Below, piece by piece: positions 6,745 through 9,494 of a stretch of 9,494 nucleotides of DNA. A program made the translations under genes and the position numbers. The notes beneath the pieces were generated by a model. The model searched no databases. It had not been told where the DNA came from and saw only the letters and a program-made list of their open reading frames with translations. Source of the stretch: Noviherbaspirillum sp. Its GTDB lineage: Bacteria > Pseudomonadota > Gammaproteobacteria > Burkholderiales > Burkholderiaceae. Numbering within the stretch: position 1 is the stretch's first letter; each line of letters opens with the position of its first letter. The stretch lies in the NCBI GenBank assembly GCA_028292785.1, contig JAQGLQ010000546.1, positions 1-9,494 on the forward strand, in the 5' to 3' direction.

Positions 6745-6771
6745 ACTCCAAGTTGCAAATGTATTCTGCCA

Positions 6772-7200
6772 ATGTCCAGCTTCATCCTAGAATCAGACAA
6801 TCGTTCGGAAATCGCCCAGTTACTCAATGATGATGCTTGGGTGATCGCCTGCCTGTGCGCCGCCTGGTGCGGCACCTGCGGTCAATATCGCGACACATTT
6901 GGAGCGCTCTCGGCGCGCCATCCTGATAAGCGTTTCATCTGGATCGATATCGAAGACCAGGCTGATGTCGTCGGCGATCTCGACGTCGAGAATTTCCCGA
7001 CCTTGCTCATTCAACGCCGCGACGCAGTCGCTTTCTTCGGAACGGTGCTGCCCGATCTACGCGTGGCAGACCGTCTCATCCAAGCTCAATCTGAAAGAAC
7101 CGAGATCGAAATCGTTGCGGAAGCGGAGTCAAACCCGGAACGGCGCGCTTGGCAGAATGAATGCAATCTGCGTATTCGCCTGGAGGAGGCGAATACTTAA
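6772..7200 (+). CDS. Small thioredoxin-like protein with CGTC active site
   Basis: A 142-residue cytoplasmic protein with a thioredoxin fold: a strand ending in AAWCGTC (C33 and C36), the cis-proline P76 in NFPTLLI, and a charged C-terminal helix rich in Glu and Arg. No signal peptide is present. The active site is CGTC instead of the CGPC of thioredoxin, which should shift its redox potential, so it may be a thiol reductase for a specific partner rather than general TrxA. Two more cysteines, C27 and C29, precede the active site. The frame is open back to an ATG at 6601, but that 57-residue extension has no thioredoxin character and would contain the likely promoter. No clear ribosome-binding site precedes 6772. 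It diverges from tsaB and converges on aceB. Confidence 0.85.
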   Translation: MSSFILESDNRSEIAQLLNDDAWVIACLCAAWCGTCGQYRDTFGALSARHPDKRFIWIDIEDQADVVGDLDVENFPTLLIQRRDAVAFFGTVLPDLRVADRLIQAQSERTEIEIVAEAESNPERRAWQNECNLRIRLEEANT

Positions 7201-7246
7201 AATTATATAAAACAGCTACTTAAAGAAATTATTTAAAGTAATACTT

Positions 7247-7285
7247 TGCAGTAAAAAACCAGCTTGAAGCCGGTTTTTTACTGCA
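7247..7285. terminator. Bidirectional intrinsic terminator between the thioredoxin-like gene and aceB
   Basis: A 14-bp perfect outer stem (7247-7260 with 7272-7285) is continued by an A·C mismatch and GCT/AGC pairs around a TGA loop. An A6 tract in the left arm and a T6 tract in the right arm give both strands a GC core followed by a run of U. It lies 46 bases after the stop at 7200 and 9 bases after the aceB stop at 7295, so it can end both converging transcripts. Confidence 0.9.
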
Positions 7286-7294
7286 CCAAGCGAA

Positions 7295-8878
7295 TTAAAT
7301 TTCTTCATAAAGAGGCAAGGTCAGGAATTCCGCAAAATTTTCGGAAGTGGACATCTTTTCAAAAATCTGCGCGGCCCGGTCATACGTCGGGCCGCTACCG
7401 GCAATATCCTTTACCTTCGCCAGTTCCTCGGGAATCATTGCCCGTACCATGTCACTTGTTACTTTGCGGCCATCCTCCAACACACCTTTTGGCGAACGGA
7501 TCCACTGCCAGACTTGGGATCGACTGATCTCGGCCGTCGCGGCATCTTCCATCAGATTGTGAATTGGCACGCAGCCGTTACCCGCGAGCCAGGCGCCAAG
7601 ATAATGAATGCCGACGTTGATGTTGTAGCGCAGTCCCGCTTCGGTGATCGGCTGCTCCGGCTGGAAATTGAGAAGATCAGCGGCGGCCACCTTGACATCA
7701 GGGCGCTGCTTGTCGATCTGGTTCGGCTTATTGCCCAACACTTTCGTGAACTCGGCCATCGCAATCTCGACAAGTCCGGGATGGGCGACCCATCCGCCGT
7801 CATATCCATCCGTTGCATCCCGCGACTTATCCGCCCGTACCCCGGCCATTGCTGCTTCATTCTTCTCCGGATCGCTCTTGATCGGAATTAATGCGGACAT
7901 CCCGCCGATGGCCGGAGCATTGCGCTTATGACAGGTCTGCAGCAATAACAATGCGTACGCACGCATGAATGGCGCGGTCATCGTTACTTTCGGACGATCG
8001 GCCAGACAGAAATCCTTGTCATTCTTGAATTTCTTGATGCACGAGAAAATGTAATCCCAACGACCGGCATTCAGCCCTGCGCTGTGCTCGCGCAGTTCGT
8101 AGAGAATCTCATCCATTTCAAAAGCCGCCACGATGGTTTCGATCAGCACGGTGGCCTTGATCGATCCCTGCGGAATGCCGAGTTCGTTCTGTGTCATGAC
8201 GAAGATCTCATTCCACAGCCGCGCTTCCAGATGGGACTCCATTTTCGGCAGATAAAAATAGGGGCCGGCGCCTCGTGCCAATTGCTCCTTGGCGTTATGG
8301 AACATAAAGAGCGCGAAATCGAAGATGCCGCCTGGTACCCGCTTGCCGTCGACCAGCACATGCTTCTCGTCAAGATGCCATCCGCGCGGACGCACGACCA
8401 GCGTAGCCGTCTTGTCGTTCAATCTATAGCTCTTGCCGCCCTGCTCCAGAGAAATCGTCTTGCGGACTGCGTCGATCATGTTGAGTTGACCGGTGATCTG
8501 ATTATCCCAGTTGGGTGTGTTCGAATCCTCGAAGTCGGTCATGTAGCTATCCGCACCGGAATTGAGCGCGTTGATAACCATCTTGCGCTCGACAGGGCCG
8601 GTAATTTCCACGCGGCGGCACGCAAGCGCTTCCGGGATAGGCGAAATCTTCCAGTCGCCTTCACGGATATGTTTGGTCTCAGGCAGGAAATCAGGACGTT
8701 CGCCAGCGTCCATGCGCATGGCGCGCTGCGCGCGCGCCGCGAGTAATTCCTGGCGCCGCGGCTCGAACGTACGGGCAAGTTTGGCGACTAATTCAAGCGC
8801 GCCGGGGATGAGCACGTTGTCAAAGGCGGGTTTAATTTCTGCTTTGATTTCGACCCCTGCGGGCAATTGAAGAGCCAT
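7295..8878 (-). CDS. aceB: Malate synthase A
   Basis: Malate synthase condenses glyoxylate with acetyl-CoA to give malate, the second step of the glyoxylate shunt used for growth on acetate or fatty acids. The 527-residue length fits isoform A (about 530). The family signature [17 protein letters not shown] is at 262-278. The catalytic arginine is R165 in VVRPRGWHL, and the catalytic aspartate is D445 in [10 protein letters not shown]; both line up with the E. coli AceB positions (166 and 447). [13 protein letters not shown] is at 357-369. The start at 8878 is chosen because AAGGAG lies 7 bases upstream (8886-8891). The frame stays open to 9091, but that extension crosses the regulatory spacer. 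Isocitrate lyase (aceA) is not adjacent. A LysR-type gene diverges from it. Confidence 0.97.
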   Translation of the reverse strand: MALQLPAGVEIKAEIKPAFDNVLIPGALELVAKLARTFEPRRQELLAARAQRAMRMDAGERPDFLPETKHIREGDWKISPIPEALACRRVEITGPVERKMVINALNSGADSYMTDFEDSNTPNWDNQITGQLNMIDAVRKTISLEQGGKSYRLNDKTATLVVRPRGWHLDEKHVLVDGKRVPGGIFDFALFMFHNAKEQLARGAGPYFYLPKMESHLEARLWNEIFVMTQNELGIPQGSIKATVLIETIVAAFEMDEILYELREHSAGLNAGRWDYIFSCIKKFKNDKDFCLADRPKVTMTAPFMRAYALLLLQTCHKRNAPAIGGMSALIPIKSDPEKNEAAMAGVRADKSRDATDGYDGGWVAHPGLVEIAMAEFTKVLGNKPNQIDKQRPDVKVAAADLLNFQPEQPITEAGLRYNINVGIHYLGAWLAGNGCVPIHNLMEDAATAEISRSQVWQWIRSPKGVLEDGRKVTSDMVRAMIPEELAKVKDIAGSGPTYDRAAQIFEKMSTSENFAEFLTLPLYEEI

Positions 8879-8935
8879 GATTTTTCTCCTTGGAAGTAAC
8901 TTGAAAGCGGTATGAAGACCTATGGAGCCGCCATC

Positions 8936-8949
8936 TCCTATACATAGGA
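8936..8949. repeat. Inverted repeat TCCTAT-AC-ATAGGA in the aceB leader
   Basis: Six-base perfect arms are separated by two bases, about 58 bases upstream of the aceB ATG. Depending on where aceB transcription starts, it lies in the leader or at the start site. It could be an operator for a dimeric regulator. No specific factor is recognised. Confidence 0.45.
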
Positions 8950-9024
8950 CACGACGAACGAAAGGTCGAGCGCACAAAAGCGGCGCCAGACGGAGTGCAT
9001 ATGCTATCGCCGCGCGTTGGCAAA

Positions 9025-9030
9025 AGTATA
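9025..9030 (-). promoter_or_regulatory. Possible -10 box for aceB
   Basis: TATACT on the minus strand is close to the -10 consensus and would give a leader of about 140 bases. Its -35 position falls inside the inverted repeat at 9036-9065 and has no TTGACA-like hexamer, as expected for a promoter that depends on an activator. Other AT-rich boxes nearer the gene cannot be excluded. Confidence 0.3.
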
Positions 9031-9035
9031 TTCGA

Positions 9036-9065
9036 GATAAATTCTCATAACCGGAACGATTTATC
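9036..9065. promoter_or_regulatory. Candidate LysR-type operator between aceB and its divergent regulator
   Basis: Perfect seven-base arms GATAAAT (9036-9042) and ATTTATC (9059-9065) enclose 16 bases. Within them is a second symmetric pair, TTC-N9-GAA at 9042-9056, which contains the T-N11-A core typical of LysR-family boxes. The site would overlap the -35 region of the proposed aceB promoter and lies 45 bases before the regulator ATG, so it could serve both activation of aceB and autorepression. Confidence 0.45.
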
Positions 9066-9110
9066 ACTTTATTATTGCGTTTAAGTATCAAATCTACTGC
9101 GTTCGGCCAA

Positions 9111-9494
9111 ATGGATCATTTCAAGCAAATTTCGACCTTTGTGGAGATTGCTGCAAAGGGTAGTCTTTCCGCGGCGGCCCGAGCAGAAGGGATCGCGCCA
9201 GCGATGATTGGCCGGCGTCTCGATGCCCTGGAAGAACGACTCGGCGTCAAATTGCTGCAGCGCACGACCCGGAAAATTGCGTTGACCAACGAAGGCCTCT
9301 CGTTTCTCGAAGACTGCCAGCGGATCCTGGCGGAGCTCGAGAACGCGGAAGTCGCTGTCTCCGAGCGCAGCGCGAGAGCCAGCGGTCATTTGCAGATTTC
9401 CGCGCCTGCCGGCTTTGGACGACAACATGTAGCCCCCCTCATTCCTTCCTTTCCCGCAGAACATCGCAACGTCACGGTTTCGCTGAATTTGAGT
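9111..9494 (+). CDS. LysR-type transcriptional regulator, C-terminus beyond the window
   Basis: The 128 visible residues hold the whole N-terminal winged helix-turn-helix: [18 protein letters not shown], then [26 protein letters not shown] with the recognition helix at about 29-40, then [16 protein letters not shown] linker helix (about 63-88) follows, and [19 protein letters not shown] (91-109) begins the periplasmic-binding-protein-like effector domain. About 170 residues are missing at the window edge, so the ligand cannot be guessed. It is divergent from aceB with a 232-base spacer carrying an LysR-like inverted repeat, the classical arrangement for a regulator of the neighbouring gene. 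No strong ribosome-binding site is visible. Confidence 0.93.
   Translation, partial: MDHFKQISTFVEIAAKGSLSAAARAEGIAPAMIGRRLDALEERLGVKLLQRTTRKIALTNEGLSFLEDCQRILAELENAEVAVSERSARASGHLQISAPAGFGRQHVAPLIPSFPAEHRNVTVSLNLS

Noticed and set aside
6601..6771. Upstream ATG extending the thioredoxin-like protein by 57 residues
   Set aside because: The extension has no thioredoxin or signal-peptide character and abuts the tsaB ATG. It also contains the likely promoter and the 14-bp palindrome.
7217..7240. AT-rich imperfect inverted repeat after the thioredoxin-like gene
   Set aside because: Short arms with a bulge and no GC core; the strong terminator just after it explains the region better.
8084..8746. 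A 220-codon open frame on the plus strand inside aceB
   Set aside because: It is antisense to a fully conserved aceB reading frame and shows no recognisable domain.
8997..9004. GCATATGC palindrome in the aceB-lysR spacer
   Set aside because: At eight bases it is short enough to occur by chance and is not positioned relative to any clear promoter element.
8879..9091. N-terminal extension of malate synthase by about 71 residues
   Set aside because: AAGGAG is placed 7 bases before 8878, and the catalytic residues align with E. coli AceB from that start. The extra part crosses the divergent regulatory spacer.
1..9494. Mobile element, CRISPR array, tRNA/rRNA or defence system
   Set aside because: I saw no transposase, direct-repeat array, cloverleaf sequence or defence domain. 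Genes are ordinary core genes with even codon use and tight spacing.

Overview
The window is a compact chromosomal stretch of housekeeping genes, most likely from a betaproteobacterium of the Burkholderiales. An Oxalobacteraceae-like organism (Herminiimonas/Collimonas type) is my guess from protein style and moderate GC, not something I could test. I see no mobile elements, CRISPR arrays, rRNA or tRNA genes. Ten protein genes fill it and no gene-free gap exceeds about 230 bases.

Layout. (1) Minus strand, 1-2291: the 3'-truncated DNA repair/recombination gene radA, preceded in transcription by the alanine racemase gene alr. (2) Plus strand, 2436-3704: the lysophospholipid transporter gene lplT, divergent from alr. 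(3) Minus strand, 6600 down to 3719: a four-gene overlapping operon, tsaB - rimI - family-4 uracil-DNA glycosylase - DUF1853-type protein. Its junctions are a 4-base overlap with a TTG start, an ATGA overlap and a 17-base overlap. It converges on lplT with only 14 bases between stop codons. (4) Plus strand, 6772-7200: a small thioredoxin-like protein, divergent from tsaB. (5) A strong bidirectional terminator at 7247-7285, between the converging thioredoxin-like gene and aceB. (6) Minus strand, 8878 down to 7295: malate synthase A (aceB). (7) Plus strand, 9111 to the edge: the first 128 residues of a LysR-type regulator, divergent from aceB and probably its regulator.

How the genes work together. 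tsaB (tRNA t6A modification) and rimI (ribosomal protein S18 N-acetylation) are translation-quality genes. The two genes behind them look DNA-directed: an Fe-S uracil glycosylase and a DUF1853 protein with a nuclease-like acidic/lysine signature. The main observation worth following up is that the glycosylase carries an extra N-terminal peptide resembling the chi-binding peptide at the N-terminus of the DNA polymerase III psi subunit (HolD). In E. coli holD is the direct neighbour of rimI. This suggests the glycosylase may dock on the replisome through chi, or may hold the position of a missing psi. The aceB-lysR spacer holds nested inverted repeats suited to LysR-type control of the glyoxylate-shunt gene.
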